In this document: piece after piece, positions 27,464 through 34,171 of the stretch | Layout of the letters: every line of letters starts with the position of its first letter | How positions within the stretch are numbered: the first letter of the stretch is position 1 | Notes under the pieces: generated by a model | The model's input: the letters and a program-made list of their open reading frames with translations, nothing else | Databases searched by the model: none | What the model was told of the DNA's origin: nothing | NCBI GenBank assembly: GCA_003170295.1 | Contig: PNAJ01000037.1 | Coordinates: 1-41,754 of the forward strand | DNA from: Bryobacterales bacterium | Lineage (GTDB): Bacteria > Acidobacteriota > Terriglobia > Bryobacterales > Bryobacteraceae | Reading direction: 5' to 3' | Length of the DNA stretch: 41,754 bases | Made by a program: the position numbers and the translations under genes

Positions 27464-28057
27464 TTATTTAACGCGGTATGTTCGCTCCTTTTCCTTCGAT
27501 CGGAACGACTCTAGGTTCAAGCTCAGTTTCTTGATCAGCGTCCCGCTGACGAAGCCGCGCACGGTATGCGATTGCCAACCCGTCAGTTCCATAATTTCAG
27601 CGAGAGTCGCTCCCTGTGAGCGTCGCATCAAATCGATCACCTCGGCCTTCTTGCTGCCCTCGCGGGCCACATTGACCGGATCCTTCGCAGCAGCGGGCGC
27701 CGTGTGGCGTCGATTGCTCTTCGGTGCGTCCTTGTTCCGCTTCCCTTTCGAGGGCGCGACGTGGGCCGCCGGTTTCGCAACGTTCGCCAACAAAACCTGG
27801 ATCGCCTCCCAAATGCGCGTCACTGCTGACTTGCGGTCGGTAAATTTCTTTACTGGCTTCAGCGTGGTGAACGGCGCGACTCCGGCGAAGCTGTTCCAGA
27901 TTTCGACCGGTCGGGTGCGGGGCCAGGAGCTAACCAGCTTGGCCAGTTCCTGGGGAGAGCCGAAATATTCGGCGTGGTGAATCTTGGCGGCTCGCGCTTC
28001 GACAAGCGAAGCGAAGGCCGTGATGTTATTGCTTGCGTCAATCGTGAAGGTGTTCAT
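27464..28057 (-). CDS. DUF3489 family protein
   Basis: This 197-residue protein starts at the ATG at 28057 (MNTFTIDASNNITAF). The N-terminal part has EYFGSPQELAKLV and WNSFAGVAPF; a lysine- and alanine-rich linker follows; the C-terminal winged-helix-like region (EVIDLMRRSQGATLAEIMEL, then WQSHTVRGFVSG) is the DUF3489 signature and looks DNA binding. The open frame continues upstream to 28372, but that part does not resemble the family and is probably not translated with it. It is the most upstream gene of the recombinase module and ends before a strong terminator. Confidence 0.85.
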   Translation of the reverse strand: MNTFTIDASNNITAFASLVEARAAKIHHAEYFGSPQELAKLVSSWPRTRPVEIWNSFAGVAPFTTLKPVKKFTDRKSAVTRIWEAIQVLLANVAKPAAHVAPSKGKRNKDAPKSNRRHTAPAAAKDPVNVAREGSKKAEVIDLMRRSQGATLAEIMELTGWQSHTVRGFVSGTLIKKLSLNLESFRSKEKERTYRVK

Positions 28058-28551
28058 AGCGACACCATTCATCACTCCGTTCGAGCCAAAAGCCAAGTCA
28101 TTTGTGCGATTCGTTAGTGGACTTTGTGCGCCGATCGGTGTCGCTTCGTCACAGCCTCGGGGAAACGCCGAAACGGGAACCTTCACCAGCATCACCAGAT
28201 AATACAGCCTGAATCTCGCCCATCCACCGATCCAACAGACCTGCCAATCGCCGAACCGGGTCCCGAACTCCACCGGAGTACGAAGGTGAAGGTATTTCGT
28301 TTCCATCTGCATCTGTGTCCGGCCACTCCTTGTGGTGAACACATTCATCCCTCTTGGGGAGCAGAATGGCAAGTCTCATCGGCTGGCAATGGTGAAGTGA
28401 TCGTTTCCGATCTGAATGGCGATGTCCACCAGGATGCCGTAAGCGCGAATCCTATTTGGGGTCATTTATCCGCTACGAGCGATCTAATCACGGGTTATGA
28501 ATTGTTTTCAGAACAACGCCGATAAGAACAAGAAACGACGGCGCTTCAGAA
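28058..28551. other. Upstream region of recombinase module, gene content unclear
   Basis: Two overlapping minus-strand frames are open here (to 28372 in the DUF3489 frame, and 28149-28379 in another), but neither resembles a known family and I cannot choose between them. A block at 28446-28480 (CGAATCCTA, then TCCGCTACGAG) resembles the start of the dispersed repeat at 30103-30140. Confidence 0.3.
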
Positions 28552-29875
28552 TCAGCGGGACAGCTTTCTGATAACTTCGGCAATGCGCAGGCGGCCGTCG
28601 GTAGTCCGGTCGACGAAATAGCGCGCCGGCTCGTCATTGCCATGCAGGATCGCGATACCACCGCTCGTGGCGATCAGTAGGTCGTCTTTGACCCGCAAAA
28701 ACTCACGGGCGAAATCAGGTAGGTCGAATTTGCTAATGGTCTCCGATTGCGGGTCGAACCTCAGCACGCCGCCGCTCGGACCTCCGTACTCGCCGCGCTG
28801 CGAGGCCGGTCCACACGGCGCCGGGTTCAACGATGATCGCGGTGACCGACCAGTCGGCAATTTCGGGCGGCGCGAACAGCGTGTATTTGCGCGTCGCGGG
28901 ATCGAAATAGCCGAATCCGCCGACGCCGCTATTCCCTTCGCCGTCATAAAAGGTCTTTCCAAACCACAGCTTGGCGTCGGCAATCTGCCAGGGTCCGATG
29001 CGCTCGTCGAATTCTGTGTTGGCGCGAATATAGTTGTCCTTCACGCGAAGCCGCCGAGCTTTTGCAAATGCATCGAAGCTCGACTGCGGCAGTTCGTAGC
29101 GAAGCGTTTTCGAACCGCGAGTTTCGGTCACCACAAGGCGCGGTCCGAAGGAGCCACCCGGCTCGCGGTCGAGCACGAACGCGCCGAATGTGACCGGCTG
29201 GAACTCGTCCGGTTGGACGTACAGAACCCGCATGCGTTCCATACCGACGGTCCCTTCGGAAACCGAAACCCGGGAGAACCACTGGCGCGCTTCCGCATCG
29301 TTGAGGACATGCAACGGTGGCGCGCGGTTTGGGTCGAAGGCCACGGCCACCAGCCGCTGGGAGTCGGTTCCGACAAACACCGCGCCGGCGCCGGCCGCGA
29401 AAACGCGATGCATCATGAACGGCGCATAAGCGAAATGGCTGACCATCGCCTTCGCGCGAACATCATAGACGAATTTGTAATTCTGCGGGGTGGATTGTAC
29501 ACCGTCTCCGGTGCATGCGATCACAGCATCGGCGGTCGTGACACGCTCGATGCGCACCACGCAGTTTTCGGGTCCCGGCTCCACGGCCAGCTCGTACACG
29601 CGGCCGGGAGAGTGCTTTTCCTGAAGAAATAGCCCGAGTTTGTGGTTCTTGGTCCAAGAGATAATGCGGCCGTTTGTCACCGGCCAGTTCTTGGGACTGG
29701 CGAGGGCGATTACGAGGTCGAGATCATCAGTGACGGAGGCGCGGCGAAGGATTCGGAACGCAGCTTGGTCTGGCGAGGCGCGCTTCAGAACGGCGAAGAC
29801 GGCCTGGTCGGAGGGCGGGTCCGCCGCGAACGCCGCGAGGCCGAGCGCGATCGGGAGTGCCGCTGCGCGGTTCAT
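28552..29875 (-). pseudogene. Secreted beta-propeller-like protein, frameshifted
   Basis: The first frame runs from the ATG at 29875 (MNRAAALPIALGLAAFA, a signal peptide) to about 28800, ending correctly at VEPGAVWTGLA. The sequence then continues in a second frame with SQRGEYGGPSGGVLRFDP and IATSGGIAILHGND to the stop at 28552-28554. Joined, the protein would be about 440 residues. The C-terminal half resembles beta-propeller blades (FGYFDPATRKYTLF, then GVLRFDPQSETISKF). I do not recognise the family. A small indel within about 28795-28806 explains the break; it may be a true mutation or a read error. Confidence 0.7.
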
Positions 29876-30067
29876 GCTGTCAGTTTAAGGGCGTGGGCTG
29901 CGCATCGCCAGCGGCCAGTCCTTACGCGACCAAAGACGAAGGCTCTACTGAGGTCGGCCATTCCATCATGGAGCTGCAGCCAAATCCAACCTGAAGCGCG
30001 TCACGCTAGAGCAAGGGAAGACTGACCGCTCTCGCTGAACTGATCCATCAGAGCCCGTATTCTCGAT

Positions 30068-30122
30068 CAGATTGGCGGTGTTAACCAGAAGCACATTGGT
30101 TCGAATCCTAATCGCGGAGCCA
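30068..30122 (+). tRNA. tRNA-Asn-like 3' fragment (not a full gene)
   Basis: The segment has TGTTAAC, which fits a GTT (Asn) anticodon region, then a T-arm box GGTTCGAATCC and a 3' end GCGGAGCCA with the CCA. No matching 5' acceptor or D-arm is found upstream, and the T-stem has mismatches, so it is not a working tRNA. The anticodon loop also seems two bases too long. Such 3' ends are common attachment-site scars of integrated elements. It directly abuts copy B of the dispersed repeat. Confidence 0.35.
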
Positions 30123-30350
30123 AATTTGTCCGCTACGAGTTCTCTCGCCTTTCTGGTTGACAGCGGCACCGGCAGCACGAGTTCTCTCGCCCGTGTGGTT
30201 GACAGGGGGACCGCTGGCACCACGCAAATTGGCCCATACTTGGGGAACGGGCCTCTCTCAAGATGTACGGACCTGGCGTCGCACGTGCCCAGAACGGCGC
30301 GCTAGCGGCTGAGGGGGTCAACTTTCTCACCCTCTCCTGGTAGGGCTGCA
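30114..30350 (+). repeat. Dispersed repeat, copy B
   Basis: Starts GCGGAGCCAAATTTGTCCGC and contains CTACGAGTTCTCTCGCCTTT, GGCCCATACTTGGGG, CCAGAACGGCGCG and TCAACTTTCTCACCCTCTCC, in the same order as copy A. It has a 42-base tandem duplication inside (30136-30177 and 30178-30219), which accounts for most of its extra length. It lies between the frameshifted secreted protein and the TIGR02391 gene. Confidence 0.75.
30136..30219 (+). repeat. 42-bp imperfect tandem repeat, two copies
   Basis: Both units begin CGAGTTCTCTCGC (30136 and 30178) and share GGTTGACAG. The unit is present once in copy A of the dispersed repeat, so the duplication arose in this copy. Confidence 0.7.
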
Positions 30351-30374
30351 ACTTTGGTTAACGCTCACTTGCTA

Positions 30375-31106
30375 CTAAGTCCGGCTGTCAACGATGGACA
30401 GCAGGTAGCTAGCGAGCAACAGTAATCGCGCGGCTTCGGTCTTCGTCATTTCAACTTCGCGGTGGCTAGCGGGATTCTTGGCAGAGCCTATCGCTCCGGC
30501 GAACAAATCAGATTGCGCCTGCTGCTCCCCCGCCTCCAAGGTCGTGTCTGCCAACGGCCCCCTCCCGACCTCAAACGCTTTCCGCATGAGCTTCACTCCG
30601 AGTTCATTTTCTGGATAACTCCCTCCCTGCCTGACTGCAACCTCCACCGTTTTGAAGGCGGCGAAAACCGCGATGTCATGATCTCCTCGCATAAATGCCG
30701 AGCCAGATTTATTGAATATCTCGGGGTGGACAAGTCCCATAGGAAGAATGGCCGCTTCACGATAGGATGCAGCCTTCTGCCGGGTAGTGAGCTGCTTCCC
30801 GCGCCGGGTCAGAGTGAAATAGCTGACGTTCGATGGGGATTGGCCGGGATCAAGCATAATCAGCCCGTTATGTCGGAGCCAATCGAAAGCCTCCGCCACG
30901 GCATATTTGATTGAATGACGAAAGCCATCCGTCCACCCCGCAGTATTCGTTCGATTTACCGATTCCAGAAATTCATCGCGTGAAAACATGCCGGGATTGC
31001 CACCAACACCTTTGTGCGCCAACTCCAGAAGTACGTCTCCGAGTTCTTCCGGCGTCAACGCCAAGAGCGTCTTCGCGTCTGGGAATGTATCAACGAGAGT
31101 TGGCAT
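30375..31106 (-). CDS. TIGR02391 (Ymh) family protein
   Basis: This 243-residue protein starts at the ATG at 31106. The C-terminal 120 residues match the Ymh family: DIAVFAAFKTVEVAVRQ, then LGVKLMRKAF, LFAGAIGSAKNPASH and a final hydrophobic helix (LLLLASYLLSIVD). The region before residue 110 is a possible winged-helix segment (FDWLRHNGLIMLD, FTLTRRGKQL). In relatives the motif before the conserved His usually reads RNPxxH; here it is KNPASH, so the Arg is Lys. This resembles the RX4-6H motif of HEPN RNases, but the link is my inference. It has copies of the dispersed repeat on both sides and no clear ribosome site. Confidence 0.78.
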   Translation of the reverse strand: MPTLVDTFPDAKTLLALTPEELGDVLLELAHKGVGGNPGMFSRDEFLESVNRTNTAGWTDGFRHSIKYAVAEAFDWLRHNGLIMLDPGQSPSNVSYFTLTRRGKQLTTRQKAASYREAAILPMGLVHPEIFNKSGSAFMRGDHDIAVFAAFKTVEVAVRQGGSYPENELGVKLMRKAFEVGRGPLADTTLEAGEQQAQSDLFAGAIGSAKNPASHREVEMTKTEAARLLLLASYLLSIVDSRT

Positions 31107-31238
31107 AATAGTTCGAATCTATAATGCCACTGATTGGTTGCGGTCGGGCGGTTCATCCCACTGTACTAGCCGAGGGCTATAATTATCCCCTCGTCATCAA
31201 GCGGTCTTGCCGAAGAACCCCGTCCTTGCTTGCATCGG

Positions 31239-31372
31239 AATTTGGCCAATACCTGCGAGGAACGGTACTCTCCGGACACGCGCAGCGCTCGCGCAGAACG
31301 GCGCGCCGCTGCCCGAAGGGGCAACTTTCTCACCCTCTCCGCTGAGGGCCGCAACTTCGGTTAACGGCCACT
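31239..31372 (+). repeat. Dispersed repeat, partial copy C
   Basis: Contains AATTTGGCCAATACC, GCAGAACGGCGCGCCGC and CAACTTTCTCACCCTCTCC, followed by GGCCGCAACTTCGGTTAAC. The first third of the full repeat is missing or too diverged to see. Confidence 0.65.
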
Positions 31373-31469
31373 CTGCGACCTACGACAGCGAGTTGCCGCA
31401 AACTGACCGCTTGATACTCTCAAGTCAACATACGCATCCGCCTGGAGAAAACCGCGATACCTCTCAAGA

Positions 31470-31575
31470 CTTGCGGACCTCGCGTCGCACTTGCCTAGAA
31501 CGGCGCGCCAGCAGCCGAGAGGGCCAGCTTTCTCACCCTCTCTGGAGTTGGCCGCAACTTTGGTTCTATAGAAAA
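31470..31575 (+). repeat. Dispersed repeat, partial copy D
   Basis: Contains GACCTCGCGTCGCAC, TAGAACGGCGCGCCAGCAG and CTTTCTCACCCTCTCTGG, then GGCCGCAACTTTGGTT. It matches the second half of copy B including the segment before the AGAACGGCGCG core. Confidence 0.65.
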
Positions 31576-31785
31576 GCCTTACTCCGGGCATTCGCCGGGT
31601 TCGCGAGCCGGATCGAAACGCCCGCAGTCGAATCCCTCAGGGTTCGTCCAAAAATCCGGATGGCGATGGGCGAAATACGGCAAGCTCGTCATCGACGCCA
31701 ACCACGGCCCCATCCATCTCCTGCAAACAGCCTTCTACGCTGTGCGGCTCGAACTACAGCGACGGGGCGTTGTCGCCGTGGGTTA

Positions 31786-31974
31786 CTAAGGGTTCACTGT
31801 CCCAGGTTTCCTGAGGGTAGCTGCTGGTGGCCCAAACCATTTTTGCCAGAGCTTCCGCATCCCCCATCCGATCAGGCACCATTGGAAAAAAGAAAGTGCC
31901 ATCACTCCCAGCAGCAGCCATCCGCCTCCATGCAGCGGGAAATTATCCGCTCCAAAGCGTGGCTCCGATTTCAA
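31786..31974 (-). CDS. Possible small membrane protein
   Basis: A 62-codon frame starting at a TTG encodes one strong hydrophobic segment (WLLLGVMALSFFQWCLIGW) followed by a basic tail (MRKLWQKWF). An in-frame stop lies just upstream of the TTG and no ribosome site is visible. It could be a genuine single-span protein or the remnant of a larger one, because the surrounding DNA is made of gene fragments. I recognise no family. Confidence 0.25.
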   Translation of the reverse strand: MKSEPRFGADNFPLHGGGWLLLGVMALSFFQWCLIGWGMRKLWQKWFGPPAATLRKPGTVNP

Positions 31975-32127
31975 GGAGCGTGGCGCGCTCGGGATTGCTC
32001 AACCGCAATTTCGTTGGCAGCTTCGCCCTCAGAATACGATTCTCCATCGGCTGCGAAAACGCGTACGCCAGCAAGATTACGAAAGTAACGAACTGTTGCA
32101 CAAAATGTTTTGCGATTGACAAGCAAT

Positions 32128-32193
32128 TTATTCTTCCCGCAACGCGGTCATCGGGTCCAGACGCGAGGCCCGGCGCGCCGGGATAAATCCGAA
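32128..32193 (-). pseudogene. ADOP permease C-terminal tail, remnant
   Basis: On the minus strand the bases encode [20 protein letters not shown] and a stop (TAA at 32130-32128). That is the standard last segment of MacB-like ADOP permeases. Nothing else of the permease is present. It is fused directly to the serine-recombinase fragment in a different frame, so it marks a breakpoint. Confidence 0.7.
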
Positions 32194-32465
32194 TCCAACT
32201 CACCCGCTTCGACTGCATGCAGCAGCCTCGTTAACGCCGGCCGGTCCATGTTGGCTCCAGTGAATCCGCCATCGTCGTAGAGTTGGGGGAGCGTGACCCA
32301 TCCTTCGCGCCGCTGGCTCTGAACGAACGCTTCTCCAGCCTCGCGTTGCGCATCGAGCGAGTTAAACTCCTGATCGAGTCCTTCCTCCGTTGATTTCCGC
32401 GTGTAGATCGCGCAGCGTAGCTGAGTGATTGCGGGCTTGGGAACGTCCACGTTATTTTTTCGCAT
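32194..32465 (-). pseudogene. Serine recombinase N-terminal fragment
   Basis: About 90 residues match the start of the recombinase at 26814-25552, including [20 protein letters not shown] and [12 protein letters not shown]. The match ends at VEAGELD, where the ADOP tail begins. The sequence differs from the intact copy at many positions, so this is an older, separate module and not a recent duplicate. Confidence 0.8.
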
Positions 32466-32613
32466 AGGCCACCGTCAGTCCGAAAAAAGCTAGGCCATTC
32501 CAGCGTGTACCCGTGACCGCCAATGCGACCGCGCTGAGCGAAGTGTATTGTTGATTCTCGTAGCGAAATCCTTTCGCCATGACCTCAACCAAAATCGTCC
32601 GCCCTTTCCACTT
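32452..32613 (-). pseudogene. DUF2924 C-terminal fragment
   Basis: The last 53 codons match the end of the DUF2924 protein (KWKGRTILVEV, GFRYENQQYTSL, VTGTRWNGLAFFGL). The frame overlaps the recombinase fragment by 14 bases, as in the intact module. The first two thirds of the gene are missing; the upstream bases come from a DUF3489 gene. Confidence 0.75.
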
Positions 32614-32690
32614 CGAACGGCGCGACTCCGGCGAAGCTGTTCCAGATTTCGACCGGGCGGGTGCGGGGCCAGGAGGCAACCAGCTTGGCG
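32614..32690 (-). pseudogene. DUF3489 internal fragment
   Basis: On the minus strand this encodes AKLVASWPRTRPVEIWNSF and AGVAPF, matching the middle of the DUF3489 protein at 28057-27464. It is joined directly to the DUF2924 fragment in another frame. A single deletion from the middle of DUF3489 to the middle of DUF2924 would explain it. Confidence 0.75.
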
Positions 32691-32710
32691 TTCGAGCGAC
32701 GTCGAGAAAA

Positions 32711-32869
32711 ATGCGGGAAACCGGCTACCAAGTTAAACTTCGGGCCTATTCAGAGGCGTTCCACCCCGGCATAACGCGCAAGGAGCTGGAGGACCACTTG
32801 CGCTCATCACATACTAATTTCACTCAGGTTTCCACCCGCTATGGCTACCCTGAAAGGAACGAACGAACG
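32711..32869 (+). pseudogene. Fragment of a small conserved hypothetical protein
   Basis: The frame after the ATG at 32711 encodes MRETGYQVKLRAYSEAFHPG and then ITRKELEDHLRSSHTNFTQV. It resembles small secreted acidobacterial proteins of unknown function that I recall with the same layout. Its usual signal peptide is missing upstream, where the recombinase-module relic lies, and the frame loses similarity after about 32865, where a PEP-CTERM fragment begins. Confidence 0.45.
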
Positions 32870-33338
32870 ACGGCGTGGTTTCCCTATGGACCGACAGCGG
32901 GAACCGGGTGCCGTCTTAGGTGCTTGGATCACGGGACCGGTCCCGGCATTCGGTGGATGCTGCGCATACCAGAGCTTCTTCCCCAATTTGCCCCCGACGA
33001 CTCTTCTTGCCGGACAGCAATACTGGATATTGGCCGTCGCGAATGGCTTCAGCGACCAGCTTATGTGGAACTTGAATTCGCTGGGCGTCACCGGACCCCA
33101 CGCCACCAGCGTCGACCAGGGCCCATACAGCACCGATACATCCGTTGAGGGCGCCTTTCAGGTGCTCGGCACGGTCGTGCCTGAGCCGTCAAGCGCGGCT
33201 CTATCCGTGCTTGGATTCGCGGTCGTGGCCTGGTATCTAATGAAAAACAATTTGACAGTTTTGGCGCGTCGCCGCGCGGGGCCAGAGGGACGGTTGCCGT
33301 GCCGTCCGCAGTGGGCTTGTGATCTACCGCAAACCTGA
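32841..33338 (+). pseudogene. PEP-CTERM protein, 5'-truncated
   Basis: The 165-codon frame has the C-terminal sorting signal VPEPSSAALSVLGFAV followed by a short transmembrane segment and RRR. Upstream, LLAGQQYWILAVANG and an N/G-rich strand pattern match secreted PEP-CTERM proteins of the choice-of-anchor type. The signal peptide and first domain half are missing. The first 15 or so codons come from the neighbouring relic in another frame. The tail after RRR (AGPEGRLPC and on) is longer than usual, so the original stop may be lost. Confidence 0.6.
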
Positions 33339-33894
33339 TATGAGGGTGAATTTGCCACGCACAGGGAGACGTCCCTGGTCGAGTTCCCCAAGGGAGCGGG
33401 AGTCTTCATTGCCTCGTCTGGCAGCTTGACGCTAGTAGACGCTCGCGCAAGTGCCCTGTGCAAGACGCCGTAGGCAGGGAGTCATCGACGTGCAATCAGT
33501 GACGACGGCCAGTGGCTCGCGTTCGCCCAGTTCGACTGCGTTGGTGTTGGCGCGCTGACGATCTTCTGCGCGGCTGCGCCACGACGCAGAATAGAGCCTA
33601 GAGGGCAGGCTTTCATCGGGATCTTTCTGTGCGTTGTGCTGGTTGACTGGATTATTGAAATCCAGGAAATTCAGTCCGGTAACGTTGTCGGATAAGGGTA
33701 TCGCCGACGCCGCCATCACTGAACGAAGCGAATCAGTGGCCATAATCGAAGATCGTGGATTCCCCCATCGGTCTTGATAAGCTGGACGCCGTGGCTCCCT
33801 CAAGACTCTTGAGTCGACACGACACGACCTCGGCACGTCACCGCTTTGGTTCTGCGTCGCTCTTGACCGCCAGTTGGAGCTTGGCGATTTCCTG
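33339..33894. other. Intergenic region with no supported gene
   Basis: A minus-strand frame starting at 33743 (MATDSLRSVMAASAIPL) is open for about 103 codons, but it has no recognisable family or ribosome site. I do not call it. Confidence 0.3.
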
Positions 33895-34008
33895 CTACGG
33901 CTTCTTGGCCGGAGCTTTGTCGTGCTTCTTCTGCTCCTCTTGTTTCTGTTTCGTCAACTGCTGTTGCTTGTTCTTGTCCTTGTCTTTCTTGCCACCCTTG
34001 TCTCCCAT
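33895..34008 (-). CDS. Lysine-rich 37-residue small protein
   Basis: This tiny gene encodes MGDKGGKKDKDKNKQQQLTK and then a Gln/Glu/Lys-rich segment ending DKAPAKKP. AAGGAG lies 6 bases upstream of the ATG at 34008. Very similar short, Lys/Gln-rich proteins starting M-S/G-D-K-G-x-K-K-D-K are annotated in many soil bacteria, which supports a real gene; that is my recollection. It is probably disordered, with a helical middle. Function is unknown. It lies 163 bases downstream of the ADOP permease stop, in the same direction. Confidence 0.7.
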   Translation of the reverse strand: MGDKGGKKDKDKNKQQQLTKQKQEEQKKHDKAPAKKP

Positions 34009-34171
34009 GCCTGCTCCTTTTTCAGCGATTGTGACTTGAAATCTGGATCACTGCGCGGTTGATTCATTCGTAATCGCCGCGAACCAACGCTACCACAATT
34101 GCAGTCAGGAAGAGTCACTGCAGCCGAACTCGGATTTCCCGTGCACTCACTAACGGTGCGAATGGGGCAAG

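Larger units (their letters stand above)
31107..31785. other. Repeat-rich intergenic region
   Basis: No complete gene is seen. The region holds repeat copies C and D. A short open plus-strand stretch ending at 31787-31789 encodes WRWAKYGKLVIDANHGPIHL and on to VVAVGY; it looks protein-like and may be a gene relic, but I do not recognise it. A T-arm-like box, GTTCGAATC, is at 31110-31118, similar to the one at 30100. Confidence 0.35.

Noticed and set aside
28637..29632. Plus-strand open frame of 331 codons
   Set aside because: Antisense to the secreted propeller-like gene, which has a signal peptide and blade patterns.
30047..30122. Complete tRNA-Asn gene
   Set aside because: The 3' half is tRNA-like, but there is no acceptor 5' strand or D-arm and the T-stem is mismatched, so it is listed only as a fragment.
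30136..30219. Possible CRISPR array
   Set aside because: Only two imperfect tandem units with no spacers; it is an internal duplication of the dispersed repeat. No CRISPR array is seen elsewhere.
33432..33743. Minus-strand frame starting MATDSLRSVMAASAIPL
   Set aside because: Plausible start but no ribosome site, no known family and no neighbours that support it.
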